Source: Amphibalanus amphitrite (lineage: Eukaryota > Arthropoda > Thecostraca > Balanomorpha > Balanidae). From it: a stretch of 64,000 bases of DNA. Where the stretch lies: NCBI RefSeq assembly GCF_019059575.1, contig NW_024882195.1, positions 330,473 through 394,472 of the forward strand. Reading direction: 5' to 3'. Below, piece by piece: positions 32,001 to 42,224 of the stretch (position 1 is the stretch's first letter; every line of letters begins with the position of its first letter). A program made the translations under genes and the position numbers. Under the pieces are notes generated by a model that searched no databases, was not told the origin of the DNA, and saw only the letters and a list, made by a program, of their open reading frames with translations.

Positions 32001-32105
32001 TGCCATTCAAGATGTGATGCTGCTGCAACTTAACATTGTGAAACAGACCCCACTACTTCTGCAAAGGATGTCCAAAAAAAAGTAAATTGCTGATCACAGT
32101 TTGCC

Positions 32106-32383
32106 ATGAGAATGTTATCGATGCACCAGAAAAAAAAAACAAAGTCCAAGCAAGATGTAAGGGCACGATGGCTCCGTGTGCAAGAAGAGATGAAGACCCA
32201 AGGGTATGACATTGGTTGGGAAGACTGCCGCAAGAAGTGGCACAGGCTGCTTCAAAGGTACAAAGATGTCCAGCAAGAAAAACAGCGCAGTGGGGCGGGC
32301 ACATGCTCATGGCCATATTTTGAGAGCATGGACTCCATTCCTGCCAAAGACCCTTCCATGCAGTCTCGCCATGTCATTTCAAC
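32106..32383 (+). pseudogene. Myb/SANT-like DNA-binding fragment, cut by a LINE
   Basis: The frame encodes VRARWLRVQEEMKTQGYDIG, then WEDCRKKWHRLLQRYKDVQQ, then SWPYFESMDSI. Trp spacing and the basic third helix match the Myb/SANT-like (trihelix) domain found in insect MADF-type regulators and in the DNA-binding partner protein of PIF/Harbinger transposons. It is interrupted at 32384-32392 by the target duplication of a family 3 LINE. Sequence to the right of the LINE (from 33370) does not continue an obvious frame. Whether it belonged to a host gene or a Harbinger element is open. Confidence 0.55.
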
Positions 32384-32392
32384 GAGTCGATG

Positions 32393-33360
32393 ATGATGAT
32401 GATGATGATTGGGTTTGATGGCGTGCCCAACCTCTGAGGGTTATATGACGCCAGTAACTTATCTTTTTGCGTGAGGTGCGGGGCAAGAACTGAATAGCGA
32501 GTTAACAACAGTCTTAAAGCGCAGGTAAGCGTGCTAAACAATGGTGAGCAATGTGCAGTTTTCTCTCAAAGCACGAGTAAAATGATGTAAAAAAACGGGA
32601 CAACAGTCCCTCAAGAAGCGTTGCTCGGGCTAACGTCCAATATACTAGGTCTGGGTTTAGAAACTATCGTGCTCGAAGATAAAAGCTAACCCTCGCAGGA
32701 CAGCGAGGCAAGAGTTCCGGTAAAGAGAGAGTTTTACGAAACTTGGTGAGAGTAGACTACTCGCCACTCGGAGTCCGGAGGTTCTGACGAACGCCAAGAG
32801 GGCTTCCCTGTCTAGGAGGTGCGAGTCGTTACCTAGCAGGTTTTGGATGGTCAGCTGATGCGTAGCCCCGAAGTGCGCTTCCCTTTCACGATTAAGCTGA
32901 GGACAGTCCAGTAGAACATGCCTCACCGATAGGGGGACAGTGCATCTAGGACACGTAGGTCTGTCTCCTCCACAGACGAGAAAGCCGTGGGTGCCGTACG
33001 TGTGCCCAGTCCTCAGCCTGCACAGGACTACCTCGTCCCGCCTGTTTTTGCGCATTGAGGAGGCCCACGGTGCTAGGGTGGGCTTGAGGGATAGAAGCTT
33101 GTTGCCCAAGCAGCCATCCCACCTGCTTTGCCATTTGCTGTGCAAGAAGGCTTTGATCGTAGGGAAAAAAGTCCCTAGCTGGGAGTGGGAATCGGTGGAG
33201 ATGAGGCCTCTCCGAGGCCCTCCTCACCGCCAAGTCGGCAGTCTCGTTACCTTGGATGCCTACGTGGCTCGGGATCCAGCAGAGCCGCACACGTTTTCTT
33301 CTGTCGCAGAACACAATCAACAATCAAAGTATCCAGTGTCACCACATCAGCAGGGCTGCG
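32393..33360 (-). mobile_element. 5'-truncated I-like LINE, family 3
   Basis: Flanked by a 9-bp duplication, GAGTCGATG (32384-32392 and 33361-33369). The minus strand starts in RNase H (VRLCWIPSHVGIQGNETADL), frameshifts near 33145-33180, and continues LSLKPTLAPWASSMRKNRRD, VVLCRLRTGHTYGTHGFL and CPRCTVPLSVRHVLLDC (CX2CX7HX4C) to a stop at 32657. About 260 bp of 3' UTR end in an (ATC)n tail at 32393-32410. It resembles families 1 and 2 but is distinct. 5' truncation with a short duplication is the usual result of target-primed reverse transcription. Confidence 0.85.
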
Positions 33361-33569
33361 GAGTCGATGTATTTTAGGGTAACTCCGACTCAGACTCAGA
33401 CTCCGGCTTCAAAAATTGACTTTGACTCCGACTCGACTACGACTCCTCATGTGCCTCTCATAGAGCCGGTAGGTGCAATCAGTGTTGGTGCAGAGGCCGT
33501 AACTGTCACTAGTGCTCCAACGGTGGCACACCTCTCAGAGGCGGCAGTCGAGCAGCCTTGATGAAAGGT

Positions 33570-34290
33570 CGGACGGAGGTGATGTCGTGGCTGTCAGAGC
33601 CCACAGGGGCAGAGGTGATAGCACGGTCAGTCAGATTGTAAACCGCCCGCCCATGAAATGCTACATCTGTAGTAAGACAGGTCACATCATGCGTACATGC
33701 CCTGGGCGCTGTTGTCCGCGATGTGGGGGGAAGGGGCATGATCTCCGTGCATGCAAGCGAGTCATGCGAGAGTGAAGGGCTCTCACATTGAGTGTCCTGT
33801 TAAATGATCAGCCAGTGTCAGCCATGTAGACCCTAGAGCTGGAACCTCAGTCGTGGACAAGCGTACAGCTGAAGAGCTAGGTCCTGATGAATCTGCGGCC
33901 AGTGCAGGGTATTGGCAGTAAAGTACATGGTGTGTGTGGAGATGCTGACGTGGTTGGAACTGTGACTGTCTGTATTGATGTAGGAGAGGGTGATGTGCGC
34001 GACCATGTACTCAAGATCATTGACTGCACCGAGACTGTGGTCATCCTGGGCCGCGACTTCCTGTCCACCTTCCCCTCCGTAAGTTTGACTGGGAGAGTGG
34101 ACGTATCCGCCTGGGCTCACACTGGAAGATCCCTGACCTTATGGTCGGAGGAGGGATACACGAGGCACGGGTAGCTGTCGCCATGATGGAAGACCAGTCG
34201 AGAAGCGCGGGAGACTTGAATGTGAGCCCGGCTCTACCTGGTTCGCAGAGGCTGGAAGAAATCCTTCATAAGTACGGCTCTGTCGGTCTG
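33570..34290 (+). pseudogene. Gypsy-type gag knuckles and aspartic protease, degraded
   Basis: The plus strand gives MKCYICSKTGHIMRTC and CCPRCGGKGHDLRACKR (zinc knuckles), a stop at 33773, then a retropepsin-like region: VDPRAGTSVVDKRTAEELG, PVQGIGSKVHGVCGDADVVG and TVVILGRDFLSTFPS. The position expected to read Asp-Thr-Gly reads Asp-Pro-Arg, and several frame changes occur, so the protease is dead. In the next frame, HWKIPDLMVGGGIHEARVAV and RLEEILHKYGSV match the start of Gypsy pol before RT. RT itself is absent; at about 34290 the sequence changes to a DIRS-like element. Confidence 0.6.
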
Positions 34291-35050
34291 GGTGCAATAT
34301 GCGGCAGCCGCTGGCGAATGGCCTAGCTGGCTGCATGGTGCCGACATCAGGGTAAAAGACCTTATAGGCGTGGTGGTGCCAGTTCATATTTGGTCCCATG
34401 TTCTGGCATGCCGATGTGTTATTGTACGAGCAAACAACAGCAGTGTGGTCTCGGTACTGAACTCTCAGTCATCACGGTCGGCAGCAGCCATGGTTTGGCT
34501 CCGCCATTGCGTCACTGTCAAATACGACATTTTGCTGCGTGCCGTCCACATATCCGGTGTGCATAACACGGCACCTGACGCATTGCCACGGGGCTTCACG
34601 CAGGTGTTCCGGAGCATGCGGCTGAACGCGGGCACGCGTGCCACCCGCTGGGACTGGTCGGACTTCATGCTGGGACAGTAAATGCTCTGGCTCAGGTAGC
34701 TCTGGCACCAGCTACAAATCGGGTTTGCAAGGCTACATAGCTGAGTCTCCAAACCCTACTCCAACTGCTAAGTCAGTGATTCCCAGTTTCCGTTACTGAG
34801 GTTGCGGAATGCGGATTTCATCGCCGTCCAGTTCGACGCGGGATACAGTGCTGCAGCGCTGGCCAGCCAATGTTCTGCGATTGCTTATGGCCATCGCTCC
34901 AGAGGATTTCCTGACCCGACTTCCGACTTTCGAATACGGAAATTGCTGACTGGCGCCTCAAAGACTTCAAAAACTTCGCAAAAACTTTTCACTTTCGCCT
35001 TATGCCATCCACGAGGTAGCCGACCTGCGGCGGATCAAGGCCTCTAAGAC
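34290..35050 (+). pseudogene. DIRS/Ngaro-like RNase H and tyrosine recombinase N-terminal fragment
   Basis: The first part encodes AAAGEWPSWLHGADIRVKDL, VIVRANNSSVVSVLNSQSSR, VWLRHCVTVKYDILLRAVHI and SGVHNTAPDALPRG, which is the RNase H end found in DIRS-type pol. After a stop at 34679 and frame changes, FIAVQFDAGYSAAALASQCS, AIAYGHRSRGFPDPTSDFRI and RKLLTGASK match the N-terminal (SAM-like) domain of the DIRS/Ngaro tyrosine recombinase, which integrates a circular DNA copy. The catalytic recombinase half is not recognised downstream. This recombinase is unrelated in sequence to the four copies elsewhere in the window. Confidence 0.65.
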
Positions 35051-35383
35051 GGCGAACAGCATTCCTCTGATCAAGGAGGCCACCAGTCGGCTGATACCGC
35101 GCCGCATCATACAAGCAGTCATGTGACGTCCCGTAGGCGAGCATCCGTACAGTGTACCACGCGATGCATAACGAGAAATGCACGGCGGAAACAAATGGGC
35201 AGATCCCAACAGCCCTGTGGGTGGCTTCTGAGGAAAGGAGCAAAATCAGACTGTTCCCTAATAGAGGAGCTGTCGGTGCCTGTACGGTTACCCCTTGGGT
35301 TTTCCTGTTTGACGCTGCGGTGCTGTGGTTGGTGTGACTTTTTACCTTGGCGTGGATACCAATTGAGGACGATGAAACCAGTT

Positions 35384-35557
35384 ATGTGTTGGTCATAAAT
35401 AGACCTCAGTCATTTGCTTCGGATTGTATTTGACAGCAATGACCAACACATCTGAAAGTACAAGAAAGGAAGCATCAGGACAGAGGTGTACCCAGCTGGG
35501 AGTGAGGCAGGCATGGATAAACAGTTACAAACGATACATGGGTACCACGGTCCTCTA
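35384..35557 (-). repeat. 174-bp dispersed repeat, copy 2
   Basis: Reverse complement of 18472-18645, hairpin end included (ATGTGTTGGTCAT at 35384-35396). It sits just upstream of an RT fragment in the plus strand, whereas copy 1 sits upstream of a Gypsy gag. Confidence 0.85.
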
Positions 35558-35562
35558 GCAGC

Positions 35563-36746
35563 TACGTCATCGGGTAGGTCTGTCTTCTGATTGTACACTG
35601 GTACTGTAATCTTGCTGCGAGAGTTGCATTCGGGGGAGCCATATCCGAGACCTTCTCGGTACTGAGGGGCACTAGGCAGGGTGCCACCCTTTCTCCCAGC
35701 TTCGCCAATGTGTATCTGCACCCTCTCCTGGCAGCGTTGGACGAGAATGGATGTGGCGCCTACCTGTCAGCACCACGTTCCGGCTGTGTGCTATGACAAC
35801 GATCTGCTCCTACTGTCTGCAAACGCCCTGCATCTTGGTGGTCTGTTGGGCCTGGTTGGAGAATTCGCACAGGAATGGAGGCTTGAATTCGTTCATCCTG
35901 ACCCAGAAAAAACGAAAAGTCACTGTGTCCTCTTTGGTGGAGAACTCCTGGCAAGTACACCGTCATGGGTACTGTCTGGCCAGCGGCTCCTGACCAGGTC
36001 ACAATCGGAGCACCTTGGCGTGGTGCTGGACTCTCGCCTATCAGCCGCCAGTCATGTTAACCAGCGAGAAAAACGAGCACGTGCCGCCTTTAATGGCCTC
36101 ACGCCCGCCGGTATGTTGAGCAAGAAACTATCTCCCGCAGACAAGGCGTATTTATGGCAGACGGTAGTCTTACCTGTTTTGATATTCGGCTGCGGCACGG
36201 CTGTCTTGCGCTCGGCTGATGTGGAACACTTAGACAAAGTGCAAGCCAGCTGCGTGAAGGCTGCGTTTGGACTTCCGCGCTCTGCACATCACTACGCCTT
36301 GATGGATTCCTCAGGTATTCCCACAGTCCAAGAGGAATTGAGAGGTGAAATCTTACGCACCTTCAGATCTGCGATGTGCGCCCGCCACCGTCTACAGCAA
36401 GCCCTCATCACTTCACTGGCAAAGCTGACCCTGAATCCCAGTGAACTGGTGGGCTCATTCGTGATGGAGATATTCGGCATGCTGAAAAATAAATTCAGAG
36501 AAGTGCTGGAACTTGCCGCTGGTGGTCCGGTAGATCGTGACCGGGTTCGGACTCATCGCATGCCAGATGGCCTGAAAGACAGCTTGAAGTTTGTTTTACA
36601 AGGCAGTTGCGAGGCATCCCGGCGTCTACTTAGACTTCTCACCTGCAACTCACTGCGTTGAAGTTGACGTGTTACACTCTGTTATTACTTATTATCACTT
36701 ATCGCACAATGCGATGCTGAACAAATGATGATGATGATGATGATGA
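35563..36746 (+). pseudogene. Non-LTR retrotransposon RT, C-terminal part with damaged active site
   Basis: The plus strand encodes an RT palm and thumb: a GATLSPSFANVYLHPLLAAL-like stretch near 35680-35740, then LLLLSANALHLGGLLGLVGE, SEHLGVVLDSRLSAASHVNQ and ending RRLLRLLTCNSLR at 36659. The catalytic box expected as YADD reads YDND, so the polymerase should be inactive. There is no RNase H after RT, unlike families 1-3, which suggests a CR1/RTE/Jockey-side lineage; I cannot choose. The 3' UTR is 80 bp and ends in (ATG)n at 36725-36745, marking the element end. The 5' part is missing. Confidence 0.7.
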
Positions 36747-37042
36747 AAGTGATCTGTGAGGTTATATTCAGAGCAAGTGGCCTGCATAACACAATAGGTG
36801 CAGGACATTTAAAACAAGGTCTTTCACGTTTCCAGATCTGGTTCGAGTTCGTCAAGATCACCGGTCGCTGCTTGGCCAGAGTCGACGCTGAGGTCACCTG
36901 GAAAGATGTCCTGGCAAAGCTGGGAACGCTTTGTGATGGACGCTGGTGAGATAGGCAGATGAATATTTGGATAATGTGTCACAAAGAGGCGAAGAATGTG
37001 CCAAAATGACTCGTATAAGCTTCAGTGTAATAGCGATTTTTC
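36747..37042. other. Spacer, no gene recognised
   Basis: Short frames without motifs. Its right end is the TA target of the mariner element. Confidence 0.4.
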
Positions 37043-37044
37043 TA

Positions 37045-38414
37045 CAGGGTGACCCAGCAAAAGCAGGCCCCAACTTCCGATAGACGTCATTTTTTAAGTA
37101 ATGGTTTGAATTGAATGAAACTTCGGACACAACTGGTTTATTGTGTTCTAAGTACAATGTCAAAACACGAAAGCGACCGACCTCTCCTTGTTCAATCTAG
37201 AGCATGTGCTCGAGATGTCCTCCATTTAGCTCGTTACATTTCTTGAGGCGCAGCACGAAGTTGTCCATGACGGCCTTGCACACAGACCGAGGAATGGCTC
37301 TCATCTCCTCCCTGATGGCTTCCTTGAGGTCGGTGATGGTCCTAGGCTTCTCTGAGTACACCCGGTCCTTGAGATAGCCCCAGAGGAAGAAGTCTGGGGG
37401 ACTCAGGTCTGGGCTATGGGGCGCCCACTCAAAATCAGTCTTCAGGCTGATCACACGACGTCCGAAGTTCTTTTTCAGCCAATCTCGGGACATCTTCGAG
37501 GTGTGACAGCTTGCTCCATCTTGCTGGAACCAGAACCTGTTCATAAGCGATGGATAGAGCGCATATAGCTCGCTCTTGAAGGCTTCGAGGACTTCAACAT
37601 ACCGTTCTTTGGTGACGGTCACTGTCGCTCCAGATTCCTCGAAGAACATTGGCCCGATGATTCCTCTTGCTGAGATTGCAGCCCATACCGTGCACCTAGG
37701 GGAATGCAGAGGCGTGGTGGCTACTTCTTGAGGCTTGGAGGTCCCCCAAAAGACATTTGTCTTCGAATTCACCTTTCCTTCAAGGTCAAAGTGAGCTTCA
37801 TCGGAGGTCCAGATGAACTTCAGGAATTCTGGGCTTTCCTCCATTTTCTCCAACATCTTCACTGCCATAGCCTTTCTCTTCTCTTTGTCTGAGACAGTGA
37901 GAGTCTGTTTTGTCTGTATCCTGTATGGATAAGCCTTCATATCGTTAACAAGTACTCTCCTGCACGTTTCACGGGAAATACCGAGAGACTGACTTCGTTT
38001 GCGCAAGGAGCGTTTCGGACTCTGCTGAACTGACTCTCTCACGCTCTCGATAAGTTCGGCTGTGCGCTTCCTGTTCGTACCTCCTGAGTGGCTTGGACGA
38101 CGTTCACTGGCTGCGTTGAGGTTTTCAACGGTTTCAAACTTCTCAAAGTGGTCCACCCAGTTCTGGATCCTGCTCTTGGAGGGTGCTTTCTGACATTCAA
38201 ACTCATGTAAGAAAGTCTCCTGAGTTTTCTTAAACGAGCTTGTCTTGTAGTAGTGTTTTACACAGTATATTCTGTGATCTAGCTTCCAGTGAGGTTTCTT
38301 TGAGTTGTCAGGTGTTGCTTCTGCCATGTCCTGAAAAATAAACCCATTTGGTCAATTATTATAGGAACTATAGCAAAAAGTTAGGACGGGGCCCGCTTTT
38401 GCTGGGTCACCCTG
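37045..38414 (-). mobile_element. Complete DD41D mariner-type transposon
   Basis: The 1370-bp element has TA on each side (37043-37044 and 38415-38416). The terminal inverted repeats match at 26 of 27 bases: both begin CAGGGTGACCCAGCAAAAGC, followed by AGGCCCC on the left and GGGCCCC on the right. It holds a single uninterrupted transposase gene. All parts needed for mobility appear present, so this may be an active or very recently active copy. It is inserted in otherwise undistinguished DNA. Confidence 0.95.
37197..38327 (-). CDS. Mariner-family transposase, DD41D type
   Basis: The 376-codon frame opens with MAEATPDNSKKPHWKLDHRI. The N-terminal half has two helix-turn-helix regions (TQETFLHEFECQKAPSKSRI and SLRKRSQSLGISRETCRRVL) with a GGTNRKRT linker, for binding the terminal repeats. 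The catalytic triad is Asp 176 (WTSDEAHF), Asp 270 (FQQDGASCHT) and Asp 312 (SPDLSPPDFF), with exactly 41 residues between the last two. Mariners usually show DD34D; DD41D is known from the rosa lineage, so that is my best guess. The product cuts out the element and pastes it at TA. No frameshift or stop is seen, and length is normal for the superfamily. Confidence 0.93.
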   Translation of the reverse strand: MAEATPDNSKKPHWKLDHRIYCVKHYYKTSSFKKTQETFLHEFECQKAPSKSRIQNWVDHFEKFETVENLNAASERRPSHSGGTNRKRTAELIESVRESVQQSPKRSLRKRSQSLGISRETCRRVLVNDMKAYPYRIQTKQTLTVSDKEKRKAMAVKMLEKMEESPEFLKFIWTSDEAHFDLEGKVNSKTNVFWGTSKPQEVATTPLHSPRCTVWAAISARGIIGPMFFEESGATVTVTKERYVEVLEAFKSELYALYPSLMNRFWFQQDGASCHTSKMSRDWLKKNFGRRVISLKTDFEWAPHSPDLSPPDFFLWGYLKDRVYSEKPRTITDLKEAIREEMRAIPRSVCKAVMDNFVLRLKKCNELNGGHLEHML

Positions 38415-38416
38415 TA

Positions 38417-39177
38417 TTTTGTCCAAAGCCAGTAGCAGGCTGTTCATCCGAATTCTGCATTGCACATTAGACAATCGGAATTCCGAAGATCCGAGTTCCG
38501 ATCAGCACCTCATATTCGCAGATAGCGGTAATGCAATGCCGTTTTCCAGAGGAAAGTGAAGCATAACACACGTCCTCTTATGCGTGTTCATTTCGGGGTA
38601 TGCATTAGAAAATATTAAGCTGTCAGGTTTCTCTGAGCTTTTGTTATCGTCCTTTTCAGAGAAAGAAGCCGTGGAGGCGTTGCTCTCCATCCTGGGCAGC
38701 GAGTTCTGCCGGCTGGTCGGCGGGGACGCCAGGATGGGGTGTACAACAATTATAAAAATGTTACATCATGCATTTAAATAATATATATCGTATATTGCAG
38801 AGGAGCCCACTGCGGCCATCCCAACTGGCGTCCGTGGACGCGATTCCGTGCTACGTTTCTTCGCCTCCGGAGAAGACGCCCAAGACTGCGACGGCCCTGC
38901 ACTTGGTAGGTTGACGCAGCTAGGGGATGGAGACGAAGCTGCCAACCTGCCGAGACGTGGAGGGCGGCGAGGCCGTGGCAGCGGGGACCGGGCTGGCGCG
39001 CACGCGGCCCTTTTGTGGGCCGATTGCCTCACAGTGTTCGCTCAGGCGGCGGGCCGCGGTGACCGCCGCGGTGACCGCCATCTTCGTGCACCACTTCGTG
39101 CTGAAAGTGCGCGTCGCAATGGTTGTACCCCGCGCCTGCTGGTCGCTGCCCAGACGGCTAGGCCTGAGCCATGAGTA
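38417..39177. other. Spacer leading into the Helitron remnant
   Basis: AT-rich up to about 38800, then GC-rich. A frame at 38584-38781 (MFISGYALENIKLSGFSELL) has no recognised domain. Some Helitron N-terminal sequence may lie in the GC-rich part but I could not anchor it. Confidence 0.3.
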
Positions 39178-41370
39178 GTGCGGGGCCGCGTCGAAAGAAG
39201 ACACTGTGTGGCGCATGGCGTCCGCGACATCGTCCTGCACCACCGAGACGGCGGTGTGGAACGAATCAATGAGTATCACCGCAGCTACGACCCCCTGCAC
39301 TACGTGCTGTCACACCCTCACGGCACCGACGGCTGGTCCCTAGAAATGAAGCACGCCATGCCATGAACATAACAGCAACAGAGTACTACGCGTTCCATCT
39401 GCGCTATCGTCCAGGCCATTTCAATTTGATCGTCAGAGGCCAGTCACTCTTTCAGCAGCTACTGGTGGACGCCTTCGCGAAAATCGAATCGGACCGCCTC
39501 TGCTACCTGCGCCAACACCAGCCGGCACTGAGGACAGAGACGCTGCGCGGCCTGACGGACGCCATTCACGCCGGTGACGAGCACGGCGCTGATGTCGGAC
39601 GCATCGTGCTGCCGGCATCCTTTACCGGCAGCGCCCGCTACATGGTCGCCAAGCTGAACGATGCCATGGCATACGTTCGCGAGTTTGGAGGTGGCGACCT
39701 ATTCATCACGGTCACGTGCAATCCAATGTGGGCGGAAATTAAGGACACCCTGCGACGCCTGTACCCGGGACAGCAGCCTTCAGACCATCCAGAAGTGGTG
39801 TCACAAGTTTTTCGCCAGAAGCTGCGCGGCCTCCTGCACCTGCTCCGAGATGGCGCGGTCTTCGGTCAGGTCCGTGCCTTCATCAGCTGCATCGAGTGGC
39901 AGAAGCGCGGCCTCCCTCATGCCCATATTGTCCTCCATGCTGTCGTCACCAGCAAAGATGGTGCACGGCCCGTGCGGTGCCCACCGGCCAGCGGCCCCGT
40001 GCATGGCTGATGGCGCCTGCACAAAGCGATACCCGAAGCAGTTCGCCGCTGTCACCGAGGTGAACGACACGGGGTACCCGCAGTACCGCCGCCGCAGCCC
40101 GCTGGACGGCGGGCGCACCGTGCAGCTGGCCGGCCGACCCGGTGGTCCTATCACTGTGGACAACCGCTGGATTGTGCCATACAATCCCCTACTCAGCCGC
40201 GCACTGCAATGCCATGTCAATGTGGAGCTCATCACCCATGCCTTCACCTGCATTCGTTACGTCCTCAAGTACGTGACGAAGGGAAGCGACCAGGTCATGT
40301 TCGCGGTGGCACCAGGTGAGCCGGCGGTGGTCGACGAGATAGCGACCTTTCAGCAGGGCCGCTATCTGAGCGCCATGGAGGCCGCCTGGCGCCTGCTCCA
40401 GTACCCAATCCATGAGCACCTGCCCACAGTAGAAGCGCTGCCGGTCCACCTTGGCGGTCAAGACCGATTGGTAAGGTTCCACGCCGACGACCATCTACGG
40501 CAAGTGATTGACAGGCAGGAGCAGTCCAAGCTCACCAGCTTCTTTAACATCTGCGCAGAGGACGAGTTCGCCGCTACTCTGCTCTATCATGAAGTCCCCA
40601 GGTACTATACATGGCAGACGGCGACAAAAAGCTGGAGGCGGCGGCGGCGGGGAGCACCACATCCAAACGTGCCGGGGATATTCTCCGCACGGGCTCTCGG
40701 CCGTGTTTACGCGGTGAGCCCACGCGCCGGGGAACGCTTCTTCCTGCGCCTTCTCCTGCACAACGTGCGGGGGCCGCGCTCATTTGAGGCGCTCCGCACT
40801 GTCAACGGTCAAGTGCGTGACACCTTTCAGGAGGCCTGCTCGGTGCTCGGTCTGCTGGAGGACGGCCAGCACTGGCATCGGGCCATGGCGGAGGCAGCCG
40901 AAATCACCTTCCCCCGGCAGCTGAGGTGCCTCTTCGCACTCATCACCATCGAGGGCCGCGCCAGCTGCGATATTCAGCTGCTGTGGCGCAACTTCCGCAC
41001 AGCCATGTCGCAGGACGTGCGGCGGCGCCTTCAGCGGCTCGGCCGGCTGGAACATGACGCCGATCTCGACGACGATGACCCCATGGACGGCGGTGGTGAC
41101 GACGCACAACACCCCGTCTTCTCCGAGACACTGCGGCTGATCGGCCGCCAGCTCCGGCGCATCAGTGGCCTGGCCCTGTCCGATGTCGGTCTGCCACAGC
41201 CCCCGGACGCGCCTGCCCAGGCCCCCGAAGAAGAGGACAACCAGCCGATCGACCATCACCAGCGACTGGTGGACTAGCGTGTGCCTCTGCTCACACAAGA
41301 TCAGCGGGACGTCTACGACGAAGTCACGCGCCGTCTGGCCACCGGCGAGGGCGGGCTGCTGTTCCTACAG
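39178..41370 (+). pseudogene. Helitron Rep/helicase gene, broken
   Basis: Pieces in order: DIVLHHRDGGVERINEYHRS and YDPLHYVLSHPHGTDGWS (39178-39350); then, frameshifted, ITATEYYAFHLRYRPGHFNL to GLPHAHIVLH (39363-39940), whose HAH is the HUH motif of the rolling-circle Rep nuclease; then, after about 20 missing residues and a frame change, VHGPCG, CTKRYPKQF and CIRYVLKYVTKGSD with the Rep tyrosines. The frame reaches a TAG at 41275, but the same phase reopens at 41278 (LLTQDQRDVYDEVTRRLATG) and reaches LLFLQAPGG, the start of the Pif1-type helicase Walker A loop. It ends there at a donor-like GGTGAGTG. The rest of the helicase is absent. Confidence 0.8.
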
Positions 41371-41965
41371 GCACCTGGTGGTGAGTGCAGTCGCACTTCA
41401 TATCCGAGTTAATGGCTAATACATTAGGACTAATGTGCGAAGAAAACAGTCGTATTTTTCTGAAAAAAAATGGTCATAGGCAATGTAGTTATTATGTGTT
41501 ATGTGTATGTGTATTATGTGTTAGTTATTATGCACAGTGTTTTACTCAGCGAGATGCTGAGCAGCTCACCAAGCGGCTCAGCCTGAGCTATGGCTAGTCT
41601 GTGTAGAAGGCGAGCGAGAAAGTGTTGACGTTTTAAGAGCATTAAACAAATCGGTTCAGCGTAACGGCGTGGTTTGACAATTGACTTCAGCGTCATCTGT
41701 TGTTGGGTTCGCCGCGCTAAGCGAATTTATTTATTTCACCATGTGCTATTTCATGGGCGATAGTCAAATATACGTATCTGTTCTTGACCTTGGTTTTGAA
41801 AAAAATGGGAAACATCGTGAACGCGAATGCCGTGCCAGAAAAGCCGGCGCTCAATGACCAGACGGCCGACGCCGCACCGGCCAATCTGCTGCACCGGCAG
41901 GAGCTGCGTGTGCAATGTCTCGGTGACCAGGCGACCCCGTGTGTGTGGAACATCTGACGGGGAGG
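41371..41965. other. AT-rich spacer
   Basis: A (TTATGTG)n-like stretch lies at about 41488-41530. A short frame from 41804 (MGNIVNANAVPEKPALNDQT) has no recognised domain. Confidence 0.35.
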
Positions 41966-42126
41966 AACGGGGCCGCTCGCGGTATCGGCCCGGGGACAGT
42001 GTGTGGCTCCGACCGCCTCGTGCTCGCTGTGACGCGAGGTACGAGAACGGAGAGGTGACACGCGGGGACGCACTCCCCACACTCCCCCACACTCCCCACA
42101 CTCCCCCACTCCCCACACACTCCCCC
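41966..42126 (+). other. Gypsy integrase C-terminus-like snippet and a CACTCCCC minisatellite
   Basis: The frame reading RYRPGDSVWLRPPRARCDARYENGEVT (first part at about 41978, split here only by length) resembles the GDxVWLR segment at the end of Gypsy integrases. It is followed at 42069-42126 by tandem CACTCCCC/ACACTCCCC units. Confidence 0.4.
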
Positions 42127-42224
42127 GGGGACGTCCGCCACTCCCGCCACTCGGCGCATTGTGGGAATGGCACTGGGCGAGGTCCACCAGATGGAATGGG
42201 CATGACCATGCGTGATGAACATCG

